Source of the DNA: Globodera rostochiensis
Taxonomy: Eukaryota > Nematoda > Chromadorea > Rhabditida > Heteroderidae
Length of the DNA stretch: 64,000 nt
Direction: 5' to 3'
Assembly: GCA_018350325.1 (NCBI GenBank)
Contig: JAEVLN010000006.1
Location: 767,193-831,192, forward strand
This document shows, piece by piece, positions 1 to 13,486 of this stretch. A program made the translations under genes and the position numbers. The notes under the pieces were generated by a model that worked only from the letters and a program-made list of their open reading frames with translations, ran no database searches and was not told the DNA's origin. How positions within the stretch are numbered: the first letter of the stretch is position 1; each line of letters opens with the position of its first letter.

Positions 1-3000
1 CGGTCACCGTACCCTCCAGCAACAAGCGGTGCTGGTACGGTAGCATTGCATTGTTTTTGATCATCAAAATGATCCATTATGGTTCAGCTAGATATTATTT
101 TTAATGAGATCTAAAGCCTAGCAAACGTTAAATAAGGACATGACAATAAAAGGAAAGGTATTCACGCAAAAAGACTTACTGATTTTTTTTATAAGATAAT
201 TGATAATTTTATAAATAGGGTAGGATACCCTCATGACGGGGACCATTGAATTGGGACGGGAATTGTCCCGTCGGGACTCCCGACCTTCCTCTAAAATCTG
301 TTAAATATTTAATCGTTTTAGAAAATTTTGTATAAATTAACAGACATTTCTCAAAACCCTGACGGCGCCTACCGGCTCGCCGCCGGCCTTCCAAAAAACA
401 TAATAAAATGTTCTCTCGGAGAAGCAGATAAGCGGCGGAATAAATTTTCTTATCCAAATCCGAGTTTTTACAAATTTTGTTTTTTTTTTAATATAGGTAT
501 TTAATTTTCAAATTATCCGTCCCCGAACGGTCTGTCCCCGCAACCGGAGATCGCCAAACTGCACATCCCCGAGATCCCCCCCCCCACCCCCATCTTCGAA
601 ATTGTCGGGGATTTCCCTATGCCGCACAGCCCTAATTGGAACTTTAAAAAATTGTAAAATAGTAGCTTTGGTGCAAAAATAAAGTGCAAAAAAAATCCAA
701 ATTTATTGGAATTTCTCCATTTTGAGCATAAATGCGAATGTGTGTGGCGAATAATCATCAAACATTAAGGCATTAAAAGAAATTTGAGAATATAATGCAC
801 AATCAAATGGCATTAAAGAATTATATTTGGAAACGATAAACTTTCAGAAGCAAAAAATGGATAAAATTACCAGCTTAAAATTTTTATTTAACAAAAGGTA
901 ATAAATTTTTAAATCAAATTCTTTATTTTTATAATTAATTTTTAATTGGAACGAACATTTGGAACCTTGCCGATTGCTGCCATTTTGATAAAAATATTGA
1001 TTAAACTTACCAAATTTTTTATATCAAAGTGGCTGACAGATTTATATTATTTTAAAAAAAATAAAATTTTTTAAAAAATTAACTCAAAAAACAAAAATTT
1101 ATTTCAAAATATGACGCATTTTGATGCCAAAACAAATATTTTTTATATTATAACCAAAAAAAAAATTCAAATTACATAATTTGTACAATAAATATTCGGT
1201 CAGACGAAGCGCAGCCAAACATAAAAAACCGAATGATTGTGCTTGTGAGCAAACATTCGATTCTCAAATATTGCGCGATGAAGGTAAAATTGTGATGAAT
1301 GAATGGGTGGGGAAAAACGGGGGGAAGAGGATGAACACTTGACAAATAATATTATTAATCGGACCAATTATAATATTTAAAATTGTAATAATTATTATTT
1401 TTTAAATAAATGTTGCGAGAAAGTTTTCAAAACATTAAAAATTATGATCTTTTGCCGTCGATAATATATAATCGGCGTTAGTAATTGCCAACAAATGAAA
1501 AATTTAGAAAATTTTCGAATTATAAAATAAATTTTAAATATTTTAGACGAACTTAATGACTAGAGACGGGATTTTTAAGCACTAAAACCTCGAAATAGGC
1601 GCCTAAAAAACCCCCCGAAATAGGCATTTCAAACAAAAAATAACTACAAAAATCCCAAAAATCAGTCCATTTGCGAGCAATAGCAAATCAAGTTTTCAAG
1701 TTGTTTTTGGAAAAATTCACATTTTTTTTGTAAAATAAAAAAAAAAACTTTTTTTAGGTGTGCATTTTTAGTTAAGAAAAATTTTTGGTACATTTTTGTT
1801 ATTGGTGCATTTTCTGAAGAAATTTTTCAATCAAATATTGTAAAAATGTGAAATAAAAATTTGGCAAGTGGGAAAAGTGGAAAATGCGTACGTCAGAATT
1901 ATTTGACATTTTTTTGAATGACACATGACGACAATATTTTTAATTGAATGGAAAAAATCAATTAGAATAAAGATTGCGTTTGTGGGGGAACTAATTAACA
2001 AATTACAACTTACACCAACATGTGTTTTTTTTGAAAACGATCAATTTGGCGAATTCGTCTGTTGATCAGTTAACTATGATCACCAATCACCGCGCTATCG
2101 TTGTAGGCGACATGAAAACCCAAAATTGGTGGTCATGGTCGCGTTAGTGATATTTGATAAAAGAAAATAAATAATGATGGAGCCTATTATATTTATTTAT
2201 CCCCCCCCCCCATCGAATTGTGTGACGAGTACGGATCACTGAGAGATCAGCGGGCGAAAATGAAAATGATAGGATTTCGAATTCAGAGGCTGTGTGTGTG
2301 AAATTTGTGTGAATGTATTTAGAAAATTGATTGCAAAAGGTGCTGTCTTTTTGGTTATTTGAAAATTTTTGAAAACGTTTTGGCCAATTTCATTTAAATT
2401 CAAAAATTTACAATAATTTTCAGTCCAAATCTTATCCAAGATTTATTAATTTTTGAGCCCGGCTGGGCAGGGACCTTGCCAAGTCTCTGGATATCCGGTT
2501 CCCGAATTCCGGAAAACCCAAGGAAAACGTCAGGACTTAGATTGAATATAAAAAACTCGATTTTTTTTAGTGTAAAAACCATTAATTTATAGTCCAACTC
2601 GGGCTAACCTCAATAAAGTCGTAATTGCTACATTAAATACCATGCTTTTTTCCAGAAATCCCTATTCTAATCTTAAACCCGATTCCTGTTTTTAGAAATT
2701 TCTGCTCTAATTAAATTTCAACTAAATTCTTTGGCGTTAAAAGCGATGATTGAAAATATAAATGAATGATTTTTTGCATAAGTGAAAAACCTCAAAATAT
2801 GTGCAAAAAGTCAAAAATTGCTTTAAAAACTCACAAACTTTTCAATTATGCGTAAAACCTTTCATTGTAATATTTAAATGGTTTAAGTTTAAGGTTTGAA
2901 CTTTCGCTTTTCTAAAAAAAATGAAACGACCCTCTATTATTAACCACTTATCTTAAGAGGCCAATGAGCCAAGTCTTAGAACTTGTTTTATGACGAGTTT

Positions 3001-4557
3001 CTGCTTAAATAAATAATACGTCTTTTTCATTATTTTCACTGTTTACCAACCAACCAACCAACCTTTCAACGACGAAGAAAATATTGCCCCCGACAAAAAA
3101 AAAAGTGTGCGTTTCACTTTTCCCTGTTTGTTCTAACCACAGGAATGTAACCGGATGCCAAAATATGTACGCAATCCGGAAACCGAAATCCGGTTACATG
3201 GACGTAACCGGATGCCAAATTCCGAACATTTTTAGGTCCGGCTTGCCAGATTCCAGACTTTTTGGAAAAAACCCGAATTACCCGCAATTTACAAAAATTG
3301 CCGGTTTTTGGGTCAGTCAAAACGCCTTTAAATTCTGAACACGAGGTAGTTAATTTGCAATTGTGAAGGGAACAAAACCCTACAATGGATTAACACTTTT
3401 TGGTATTTCGGAGAATAAAAATGTTAAATATAGACTAAATCAGAAAAATTAGAAAAAGTCATATTTTAAGAGTTTGAAATTTTCCGGATTTCCGGAAATT
3501 CTTGACATTTTTCGGACAACAGGAAACCATTGCCAATTGCACAACCACCACCCGACGAAATATAATCGCATTCAAATGCATTTTTCATCATCATTGGGGG
3601 GTCCATTCACTACAAATCCGTAATCCTTCAATCTTTTTTTGTCCGCCTGGTCAAATGAATGAGGTGGATGGATTGCTGGCTGATGTTGAGCGATTTGTAG
3701 TGTAGAAAATTGGTGAACTCGAGAGCGACTGATGGCTAATGAAGAGAGGGGGGGAGGAACCAATTGTCGCAATTTTATATGGGCCGAGTTGGAGATGAAG
3801 CATTGGTAAAAACTGATGGATGCTGGGCATTCGCTAGATTTTTATTGAATCAGATTGGGTAATATAAGTAGAGATCGGACTTTCAGTGACCAAAAAACTT
3901 TAAATAAAAGGATGTAAATTGTTATTTGGACTTGAATTTAATTGTTGGTTCCAAAAATCTACAAAACTCTACATTCGGGGCAATCAAAATCAGGGTAATT
4001 CCGTACATTGTATTATTTACTACAAGATAAAACATTTAATTGAATTATTACTTATTTGAAAAATATTTGGCATATTATTCCAATTTTTATAAATTTTTAA
4101 AGCTGGCAAAAAAATGCATTCTTTATTTACAAATTTTTGTAATTAAATTCTACAATTTACTAAATTAAAATAATTAATGAGAATGATATACATTTAATCT
4201 AAATGCTATTTTTTCATTATTTGAAATAATAATAAAAATGTTGATGGAATGGCAATATGTCGATAAAGTCCCAATGTGAGCAACGACAAACAACACCTCC
4301 GTGAGTAAAATGAAAAGGCTTCTATTTTCACGTTTGAATCAAATTGGTTAGAAATTGACGAAGCAAATAATATTTAAGATATAATTATTTGTGTCCAAAA
4401 TTTTGCTATTTAATATTAAATATTTAAGAAAAAATTTTTGTAATGATATTATAATAAAACAATTTGTATAAAATTTTATGCGCGCCAGCGGAAAAGTGAC
4501 AGTGAACGGGCAGAGAAAATAAGCATTCTTTAATTTACTTTTGTGTCGCCATTTACT
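1..4557. other. Intergenic, no supported gene
   Basis: AT-rich sequence with homopolymer runs. Only short open frames occur and none shows a recognisable domain or consistent splice signals. GC-rich palindromic patches at about 225-300 and 520-620 resemble decayed repeat ends. A repeat shared with the 8.9-9.1 kb region lies at about 3145-3325. Confidence 0.6.
3145..3325. repeat. Interspersed repeat, copy A
   Basis: This block begins with a GTAACCGGATGCCAAA motif, repeats that motif about 60 bp later, and continues through a GCCAGATTCCAGAC segment to TTTTTGGGTCAG. The same ordered segments recur at about 8936-9125. A partial match to the end segment (TTTTACAAAAAT...TTTTTGGTCAGCAGGGG) is also seen at about 12850-12895. 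No coding content was seen. Confidence 0.6.
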
Positions 4558-4630
4558 GGCCCTGTGGCCTAATGGATAAGGCGTTTGACTTCGAATCAAA
4601 AGATTGCAGGTTCGAGTCCTGCCAGGGTCG
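4558..4630 (+). tRNA. tRNA-Arg (anticodon TCG)
   Basis: A complete 73-nt cloverleaf. The 5' acceptor strand GGCCCTG pairs with the 3' strand CAGGGTC, with one G-U pair at position 2, followed by discriminator G. The A box is TGGCCTAATGG and the B box GGTTCGAGTCC. The anticodon loop CTTCGAA gives anticodon TCG, reading CGA arginine codons. There is no intron. It stands alone, with no neighbouring gene on either side. Confidence 0.93.
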
Positions 4631-6005
4631 CACAAACTTTTTCTTTATAAAAAATATGCACTTTTTCCTTTAAACCAAATTCTCATTAGTATTTTGTCAT
4701 TTTTATAAAAATTTGCTCAAGCAATAACTCCAGTGATGGGCGAAAATAATGTTTTTTATCCCGATGAAACGACAAAAAAATTCCAATAACGAAACGAAAC
4801 TAGAAAAAATCAACGAAACACGAAACGCCCAAAAACTAACAAAAAAACACGAAACGAAGTTATTATTTTTTCGATTGGGGCTATATTTCCCGTTTTTTTC
4901 TGCATTTTTGTTGTGATTGTCAAGAAAACGAGTTTTTTTAACATTCTGGGATACGGGTTAGGGTTGCCGGGGGTTAAGAAAAGGGTTTCGGATCGGGTCG
5001 ACCCAAAAAACCTCGGATCGGCTTTTGGGTATCGATCGGGTCGAGAAAAATACCGTGTTTTGGGACTTCGGGTTGAAAATTTTTTTTTCAAAATATTAAC
5101 CAAAAACCAAAATCAATTTATAAAATAATAAATTGTTAAATTATGGTGCAAAACACCAAATGCTCCAAGTTTTTTGCTGTTAACGGTTCTTCAAATCTGT
5201 CAGTACATATTATACCAGCCGTCGAAAACAGCATTTCACATTCTTGAAACCCCCACAGTGTGCAGATCAGGTCTGTCGTCCGTTCCCAATACTATTGTAT
5301 TTTTAATTAGGTAAATGCAATTAATGTGTTCATTCTTTTCATCAAGTGCCAAAGTTGTAATGACAATTTGTCTTTAATTAATTTCCAAAATTAAATTTTG
5401 GCTGTCAATTTTTGTGGGCACACAGGTTAACTTATTAAATAGATTTATCTTTTAAAATAAATTTTTGTGAAATGAGTAGCAATGAGCAAAATTTATTAAA
5501 TAAATAAAAAGGCTTAAATAAAACATTTGCTTTGCAGAAAGCCTCACTGATAAATTACGATTTTTTTAAAATTTATATTAAAATGGAAAAAAACTTCTAT
5601 TTTGTTGCATAACATTAAGCTAAACCAGCTAAACATTTCGCCATGGTTAGCTCTATGGGCGCTAATAAAATTTTTAATACATTTGTATTTATTACAATTT
5701 AATAATATTTAATCATAAAAAATGAATATAAAAAAAATTTAGGTAAATTGGTATAGGCATTTTAAATAAAAATGCATATTTTATTCAATTAATAGTGACA
5801 TATTATGCCTGTAATTTCCTCAATCCAATAAGCATCCAGCCGAGCGTATTCATTATTGAGGCTTTTGGAAGAAAATTTATTAAACAATTGTTTCCGGCCT
5901 TAATATTTTAAAAAATAGGTATAAAATGACAAAAAAAAATTTTGCTCATAAAATGGTCTGCACGACAAAACATTTTTAATTGCAAATTAGACCAATTTTT
6001 GCCCT
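4631..6005. other. Intergenic, repeat remnants only
   Basis: AT-rich. The stretch at about 4735-5110 holds CGAAACGAAAC-type low-complexity repeats also seen at about 38235-38340, and a segment (about 4980-5060) sharing GACCCAAAAAACCTCGG-like text with about 20985-21030. No gene was recognised. Confidence 0.5.
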
Positions 6006-8078
6006 CTACACACTTGTGTTTGTTTGATCATCGCAAGTTCCGCTCGAAAGCACGCCAATTTGAACAAAATTTGTGCCATTGTTGGCCGATAATGCTCCAC
6101 CACTATCCCCCTAAGAAAATAAAAATTTGTGGAAATTTTATAATTAGGGGCCGGCCACCTTCTGAACCGTACTAGCTTCAATGCAAAATTTTTTTGATTT
6201 ATTTGGGGGTTCGCATTTAGTCAATTGAGCAAATCGGCCCATGAGCTGCTTTGAACTTTCCGTACTTCCTTTACAGCTTTCTAAATTTTAATATTTTTAA
6301 AAATAAATTTATTTGTTTAATTAAAGGAATATTTTAAACATTTTACCAGTCGTATGCCCCCATCCCGCAATAATGGCACGCCCGCTTCGAAAATTTTTCG
6401 CTGAACCACAATGCAAACAAATGGGATAAATTGAGTCTTCAATCGATTCATTTAGCTGAATTGCAAAATTATTTTATTCATAAAATTTAATTTATAATGA
6501 TTTTAAATATATACACATTGATTAATATGAGCTAAAAAAGCTTAAAAGATTAAAAATAATTCAGTTAATTTAAAAATTCAATAAATGCGGCCTTTATTAA
6601 TGCCAAATCGTATGCGCTAGATCCGATTTTATATTGTGGATGAATGAACACATTGAAATTGTATTGTCGATTATACTCTTTAATAATGCCATTGTAATCA
6701 TCCACAGAAAAATCCTGAGATGAATTAAACCCTGAAAAAAACATAATTATATTTTTTATATAATTGCATTAATGTTATTATTTTTTTAAATTAACCTAAG
6801 AGAAATATGTTTCCTTCAGGTTGTTCGGTAAAACAATGGGCAGCCAACAAAACAAATTCTGGTGAAATCAGTGAACCGGAACATGCATAGTAGGGGCTTT
6901 CTGTATCATTTATCGAAATTCCCAAAAAGGACACCGTCCATGGCATTATTGCTATGTCAATTTGGTGTCCACCAGAAATCTATTAAACTCTTAATTCTTG
7001 AATGCCTTTGGCAATGACGGCTGAACGGCTCCGGTTAACGAAAACAAATCCCGGAGGCTTATTTAATTAGCCGGAACCGATGTTTACGTTTTCGGCTTGA
7101 TACTATCCAATGTCGGCGTATTATTTGAATATTTTCAACGAAAAAAATTCCAATTGCCGCATTATGGATACGATCAAGAATTTTTATTTCTAAATTTATT
7201 TTGAAATTCTTACAAGTGCATTGATTGGTCCACCACCAGGAAGCCGATGAGCATTTTTGTCGTCAAATGTGACGCAATTTGGTTGTTGTTGTTTGAACGC
7301 CCTCAATTCGCATTCAGCCGGCGCCCGCAGCGTTATTTCGGTCGGCTTTTGATCAAAACGTGGGAGCAAGTCCACCCCCAACAGCCAAAGTCCGGCATAA
7401 TCATTCAAAAATGGGCCAAATTTTAATTGCCCAAAAATTTCTTTACCAAATTCTAAGGGCTCCTTTTCCGCTAAATTTTTAGTTAATTATTACAAAATAT
7501 ATAAGGAATAATAATTAATTACCTCCATCAATCATTAAAATTTTATCGCAAATTTGGTGCAAATCGAATTTCAAATGCCATTCATCTGTGTCATTTCTTT
7601 TATAAATTGATTTGATGCTATGGAATAGTTTAAATTTGTTAAAACTAACTTTATGCTGAAACTTTCATTGCCAACGATAACTTTCCCATCGGTGAACAAA
7701 AATTCAATTTTCTTGGCATTTTTTGCGCATTCATTGCTTTGCCCACTGAACATATTTTTTAAATGAAATCTTCCCGCCACTTTCCAAGGCAACTTTTCAA
7801 CATTCTCGCCAAATAATGCACGGTTGTAGCACAAAATAAACCTAAAGTTTGAAATTTAATTATTTAGCAATTTAAATTTTTGCCTTGGGCAATTCTTGCT
7901 GGCGCTGATTCCAACTCTCGGCAGATAAGAATTTAGCAATTTGAATTCATCCATTTTCCTTAATTTTTAAATGAAAGTGTTTTATTTGAAATATTATGTA
8001 CTGTTGTGGTCCATTGGCTCCATTAGACAGATGAACACCGAATGCAAAAGTGAGCAAAAAACAATTGAACAAGGGCAT
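6006..8078 (-). CDS. Secreted trypsin-like (S1) serine protease with novel N-terminal domain
   Basis: The product is predicted to be an extracellular chymotrypsin-fold endopeptidase. Exons by eye: 8078-8002, 7958-7884, 7841-7650, 7617-7523, 7470-about 7206, 6979-6796, 6731-6592, 6455-6347, 6280-about 6185 and 6111-6006. The first exon starts MPLFNCFLLTFAFG, a good signal peptide. About 200 residues follow that I do not recognise. The protease domain starts ISGGHQ and shows PWTVSF, LLAAHC (catalytic His), YDLALIK (catalytic Asp), AIIAGWG and GDSGGAL (catalytic Ser), so the triad is intact. Frame joins are consistent except between the last two exons, where I could not find a donor in phase. 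Either a junction is missed or the allele is damaged. Two introns appear to start with GC. The unknown domain joins in phase to the protease exon through a GTAAGA donor, which is why I treat them as one gene. Confidence 0.75.
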
Positions 8079-9857
8079 AATTAATTGATCGAATCGAAAA
8101 TAAATTTATTCAAATTTTGACGATTTTGAATCCAAAAATGTGATTTGATTTGTATTTTTTGTTTTAGCTAATGGAAACTGATGAAAATGTGTGAATCATT
8201 CGGAAAATTGGCCGATTTTACTGACATTTTTATTCAATCAGTGCTGCCATTCATTGCTTAGAAGAATTTATGATAATTCGTATTAAAATTCGAAAAAAAC
8301 AATACAGTCAAAAAAAAAACCCGGCCATTTTTTGTCGAAATTTAACGTAGTCGCCTATCGGCACTGCCGACCCCCTCTCCCAATCTGGCATGCCGACCCA
8401 AAAATGTCCGGCAATTGGCTTCCGGATTCTGGCAATTTCGAAATATTAGAAATTTGACTTTTCTCATTTTCTGATATTTTTCGCCCTTCTAAAGACCGAA
8501 AATTCTGATCTAATATTTCAAGATGAGAAAATTTCCAAGCGAATTAGTCTCCTATTAACGAAAAATTGGGAACCCAAGAAAAATTAAAATTTTTGATTGG
8601 TAGAATCCGATTCTTCAAATTCAGTCCAGTCCCGAATTCAAACACTTTTTTTGAAATTCAAAAAATTAATTTTGGCTTCAAAATCATTAAAAAAGGGTTG
8701 GGTTTCATTATTAGGCCTAGGCCTAAGCCACACTAATTTGTAAGCTGAGCTTATGCACTGCATTTGTGTAGAGTCGCACGGTGATCATGAAATGGTATAA
8801 ATAGGGATGCTACTTCTAGACATGAAAAATTGCAAAATTGGAGCCTAAATAGGCACAAAAAAGTTCTAAAATAGGCACAAAAATCCTCAAATGGCACAAA
8901 AATTTTCAAATAGGCACAAAAACGTATTTTCCAACCATGTAACCGGATGCCAAAATATGTAAGCAATACGGAAACCGAAATCCGGCACATCCTTGGGGAA
9001 CCAGGGACGTAACCGGGCCAAATTCCCTAAATTTTTAGGTCTGGCCTGCCAGATTCCAGACTTTTGGCAAAAACCCCCCGAATTTACGCCGGAATTTTAC
9101 AAAAATTTGCCGATTTTTGGTCAGCAGGGGTGCGTCGAAAGAAAAATTTTATCGAAACGAAATTGACTTCGAAATCGAACTTTGGATGAGTTGGGTATGG
9201 ATGAGTTGTAATGGTTTTTGTTTTAAAAAACTAATGTACATATAAAAGCAATGCTCATCAAAAAAGAAGGGAGAAGAAACTCAGTTTAAAACTTTCGTTT
9301 GATCTATTTTCTTGTTTGTTTCAAGCTTGTTTGAGTCCAAACGGCAGCGCCCATCTGGGGTTCTGATCAGTTTATTCAACGAAATTTGTTATTGCATTGC
9401 TTTGTATTGGCGTTATGCGATTGTAATTCCAAAGAAATCAGATAAATTGTTTAACCAAAAGCAGCAATAAAAAGTAATAAACATCAATGACGGAAAGATC
9501 GTTTTAGCGGAAAAACGCCCAAACCCAACGGAAAACGGAAATTTTTCAAAGTGAATTCAAAAATTTTAGTCATTTTGTAGAAAATTAAATTTTATGGGAC
9601 AGAAACGGTGGGAAGTCAAAAAGTCTAATCAATGATCAATAATTTGTCCGGGTTCCTAATTATATGCTCAGCTCCATGTTTTTACCCAATGTCATTTCGA
9701 TGACTGTTGCTTTTCAATCTAACAAATTAAAATTTATTATTTATAAATTTGTTGTATATTCTTGTTTTCAGTCTTATAAATATTATCACTTTACATAAAA
9801 ATAAAATTTTGGAATTTAAAGAATTAATTTATCAATATTTATTTTTACATAGCCTAA
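8079..9857. other. Intergenic with interspersed repeat copy B
   Basis: There is no supported gene. About 8936-9125 is the second copy of the repeat at 3145-3325. Short AAATAGGCACAAAA-type repeats precede it (about 8850-8925). The segment at about 9070-9175 is related to about 12840-12945 (TTTTTGGTCAGCAGGGG followed by GTCGAAAG-like text). Confidence 0.5.
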
Positions 9858-11349
9858 TCAAAAACTCTTGTATTTAACAAAATTGCCTACCATTTTGAGG
9901 ATGAATTTACTTTCTTTTGTGTTCAATTGCTCAATCTTTTGCAGACCTGGAAATGATTTTTTTCCAATTTTTACGCCTTGCCTAAAACATTACCTCCGCA
10001 CCCATCGATCAATTGGATCACTTTTTCTTTATTCTGTGCATTCTTTAAAACTCTCTTTATTCCATCAAGCACTTTAAGCGTAATTTCCTCATTGCTTCCC
10101 CCAAGCAAATTACAAAAAGGCCCAACAACTTCATTTTCCATATAAAATTATTGTTATATTTTATTAGTATTTATTAAAAATTAAATCCAAAAAAATGTGT
10201 TCATTATTTTGGAGGATATACTTGCCATAATCTGTATATGCTCCACATCAATGCAGTGCCAAATTAAATCAGGAATTTTCTCTGCAAAAAAGAATTGGTT
10301 AATTTTTTATGCCGGCATCTCGATTGTTGAATTTCAATTCTTGGCATTCTGTTATTCCCTGGCAAGAGAAATAATCCGTGCCAAACTTTCTTTCATTAAA
10401 TGTAGAGAGTCTCTAACAATTATTCCATATTGTAAGGCTATATACCGACCGAGTATGCTATCAATAGCCCACGCTGCTTCTTCGCAAATTTTATTATTTT
10501 GCGATTTAAGCAAATTTAATAAGGGCAGCAATGCGCCAGCTTCAATAACAGCCAGTCCAAGATCGTAAGAAGCACCACCAATTTCCTTTAGAGCCGTAGC
10601 TGCATTTTCACACACTTTCATATTCGGTGATTGGAGCAGACTAACTAAGAGCGGCACGGCACCAGCTTCAACAACTTCACGTGCTTCGTCATTAGCAATG
10701 CTGCTTAGGGCCAATACTGTATTTTCACACAAATCCATGTTTGGCGATTGAAGCAGATTAACTAAAAGCGGCACAGCACCAGCTTCAACAACTTTGCGTG
10801 CATGATCAACGGACGCAAAGGAAGCAATATTTGCAAGGGCCCTGACAGTTTGTTTGAGCACCTCCAAATTCGGTGATTGGAGCAGCTTAACTAAGCGCGG
10901 CACGGCACCGGCATCAGCGACCTGCATTGCATCATAAAAGATACCATTGTAGCTCATGGTCTCGCCGCGTGCTTTGCGATCAGCAATATTTGCAAGGGCC
11001 CCGGCAGCCTCGACAAGAAGATTGTCACTAAAAATGGCTCAACAATTATGTTAAATTTTGAGGGTAATTAACGACGCCATGATTAGAATGCGTTTAAATT
11101 TGCCTACTCTGTCGACTCCAAGCACTCGACAAGGACTTGCAAAAAGTCAAAGCAATTTTCATTAGGTTCTGCGCCTTTCGCGAATAAGCCACGAATCTGG
11201 AACACCGCAGCAAGTCGCGCATTTGGGTCCGAACTTTTCGCTTGATTTACAAGCTTTGGAAATCAAATTAATGATCAAAACAATAATTTAATCAATTAAA
11301 CTACCTGAATAGTTGTTTCGTCTGCGTCACTGTCCGTTTCGCTGTTCAT
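9858..11349 (-). CDS. Importin-alpha-like armadillo-repeat protein, short form
   Basis: Importin alpha binds nuclear localisation signals through armadillo repeats. Six exons were read: 11349-11305, 11253-11108, 11027-10387, 10281-10222, 10128-9994 and 9946-9858. All joins are in phase with GT-AG borders and give about 371 residues. The large exon holds clear ARM repeats (DAGAVPRLVKLLQSPN, then EAGAVPLLVNLLQSPN, EAGAVPLLVSLLQSPN, EAGALLPLLNLL). The C-terminal exon reads GLQKIEQLN, like the last importin-alpha ARM repeat. The usual protein is about 500-550 residues. This one starts MNSETDSDADETTIQ, and I see no basic importin-beta-binding stretch. An AG sits just before the start codon (TTTTCAG then TTTA before ATG), so an upstream exon or spliced-leader acceptor is possible. 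The ORF ends KYKSF, shorter than usual. Confidence 0.8.
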
Positions 11350-13196
11350 TAAACTGAAAATTTAGTTTTAAAGTTTCAAATAAATTTTAAGAGTTTTAAG
11401 AGATATTATGCGGAATAAAACTATCTTAAGAATTAAATTATAGAATTTGGGAGGACTTGGGCGACTTTCCTTTCGGACGTTTGGGAGCTTAAATGGTAAA
11501 AACCGACATTTTGAAAAATCCTGGACCTGGATTCTGCTGTTCCCGGATTTTATGGAGGTGCCTGGAACTTACTCATCAGAGTACGGAGATGACGGAACTG
11601 CTAACACCATTATAGGCAGAATTACGGCACTGACCAATAACAGCATATTCATTTTGTTGGGGTTTTTGTAATATTAAAAATGTTCAGAATAAAAATTAAT
11701 GCTCGAAATGACTGAATTATATTGTAATATAATGTAAGCATTGACATCAATAAGAAATCAATTGCAAGAATAATTGATTATTAATGAGAATATTGTTCAT
11801 AACGATTATTCATGGGTAAAAAAGAATTATTGTTTGAACGAATTGCTTGTAATAATAATGAATGAAAGATTATCAATCATGCAATTATTTTTTAGGGTGT
11901 ATTTAGGAAAACTTTTATATTTACTTCAGATTTTATTTAAACTTTGTTAAATTTAAACAACAATAGTTAAATGAAAAATGGCAGAAAAATGTATAAATGT
12001 TTTTTTAACTTTTGGAATGGCTCTCACCGTCCACCACCACTTGGCTGCGATCGCTGCTTTATTTGAAACTTTAAAACTAAATTTTCAGTATAATGGGTAA
12101 ATATTAGGGTAGGACGGGACCGGGACCGGTATTGAAATGGTCAGATTTTCCCATGTTGGTACTGAAATTTCTAGAGCAGAATTACGGCACTGACCAATAA
12201 CAGCATATTCATTTTATTGGGGGGTTTTGAATATTAAAAATGTTCAGAATAAAAATGAATGCACAAAATAACTGAATTATATTGTAATATAATGTAAGCA
12301 TTGACGTGAAATATGAAATTAATGGCAAGAATAATTGATATAATAATGATAATATTGTTCTTAACGATTATTCATTGAGAAAAAACTAATTATTTGAACG
12401 AATTGCTTGTAAAATGGTTTCGGGATTATCTCGGTTTTGTAAAGCCGAAATTCTGATCCCGGTCCCGGTCGGAGCCCTCCCTCCCATTCCTAAAGGAGCC
12501 CTCCCTCCCATTCCTAAAAAGTTTCAAAAAATGTCGTATTTTTAAAATTTGACGCGCCAACATAAATGTCAAAGGCACGGACTTTGACTATTATAAAAAA
12601 AATTCCCCCCCCCATTGCCAATCCCGGGTTTAAATGCTGGTCCCGATTATTCCCAAAAATTCCTGTCCCGACCATCTCTAGCTGTAACAGAAATTGAGTT
12701 GGCCGCAAATCGAACCAGAAGGAAGTTTTTTTAAACAGTCCGGTTAGCCCATTTTTGCATAGAATTCCCGCCCCCCCCCGTTAAAAATACCATTGGGCCC
12801 AAAATAAGGGGAGCGGGAATCCCTAAAAACATTTTGTAGACCCCACGAATTTACCCGGAATTTTACAAAAATAGCCGTTTTTGGTCAGCAGGGGTGTGTC
12901 GAAAGAGAAAATTATCGAAATCGAAATTAACTTCGAATCGGAATTTTTTTATTTCGATTTTCGTAAGAAAACCGAAAGAAAACCCTCAAAATTATCCAAA
13001 TCGAAACGAAACAAAGAGACTTTTCGAAGGTGGAACAAAAATGCACTCTTTTTTTAAAACAATTTTTTTTTGCCCTGATGAAATGACTTTTTTATTTAAT
13101 ATATTTTTCTTGCATGGGTGGGTGGTCAAGTGCTGCCAATATTGTGTGGACTAGAGTCCGGGAAAAAATTTGCGTGACGGGATTCCCGCACGGTAA
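11350..13196. other. Intergenic, repeat-rich
   Basis: No gene is supported. It contains a direct duplication (about 11615-11870 and 12175-12425), GC-rich GGGACCGGGACC and CCCGGTCCCGG patches at about 12110-12130 and 12455-12480, and a fragment shared with about 9070-9175. The left LTR of a retroelement begins at 13197. Confidence 0.5.
11615..12425. repeat. Direct duplication of about 240 bp
   Basis: Two copies run in the same direction. Both begin near GCAGAATTACGGCACTGACC, continue through AATATTAAAAATGTTCAG and TATTGTAATATAATGTAAGC, and end near GAACGAATTGCTTGTAA. Copy 1 spans about 11615-11855 and copy 2 about 12175-12415. They differ by scattered substitutions and small indels, so the duplication is not recent. 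Confidence 0.7.
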
Positions 13197-13486
13197 TGAC
13201 CAATGATCGCTCTCCCCCCCCCACTCAATTGTTTTCCCCACATTAACAACTGTTCCGGGGGCGGTCTCTCCCACTTTTTGGGCTGTTACCCAACACCTCT
13301 GATCACCCCCCCCCCACACACTTCTGTTCGGATCCGATCCCAACCAACCCTTCCTTCCCCCACTTCCCTACCCGAATCGGGGGAGTTTTCCCCAGTCTGT
13401 AACCCCTCCCCCCGAATAAAGGATGGCACACTGACAACAGTGCTTGGGGAGGGCAGGCCAAACCCATCGGCCTCCTTCAGAATTCA
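13197..13486 (+). repeat. 5' LTR (290 bp)
   Basis: Starts TGACCAATGATCGC and ends CAGAATTCA. It contains AATAAAGGATGG, a plausible polyadenylation signal, near its 3' third. Compared with the 3' LTR it carries about 20 extra bases (ACTCAATTGTTTTCC region, about 13219-13242) after a poly-C run and only a few substitutions. Insertion was therefore fairly recent. Confidence 0.85.

Noticed and set aside
10200..10225. GC donor in the importin-like gene (ATG|GCAAGT)
   Set aside because: A GT donor three bases further (CAA|GTATAT) gives a perfect in-phase join, so no GC intron is needed here.
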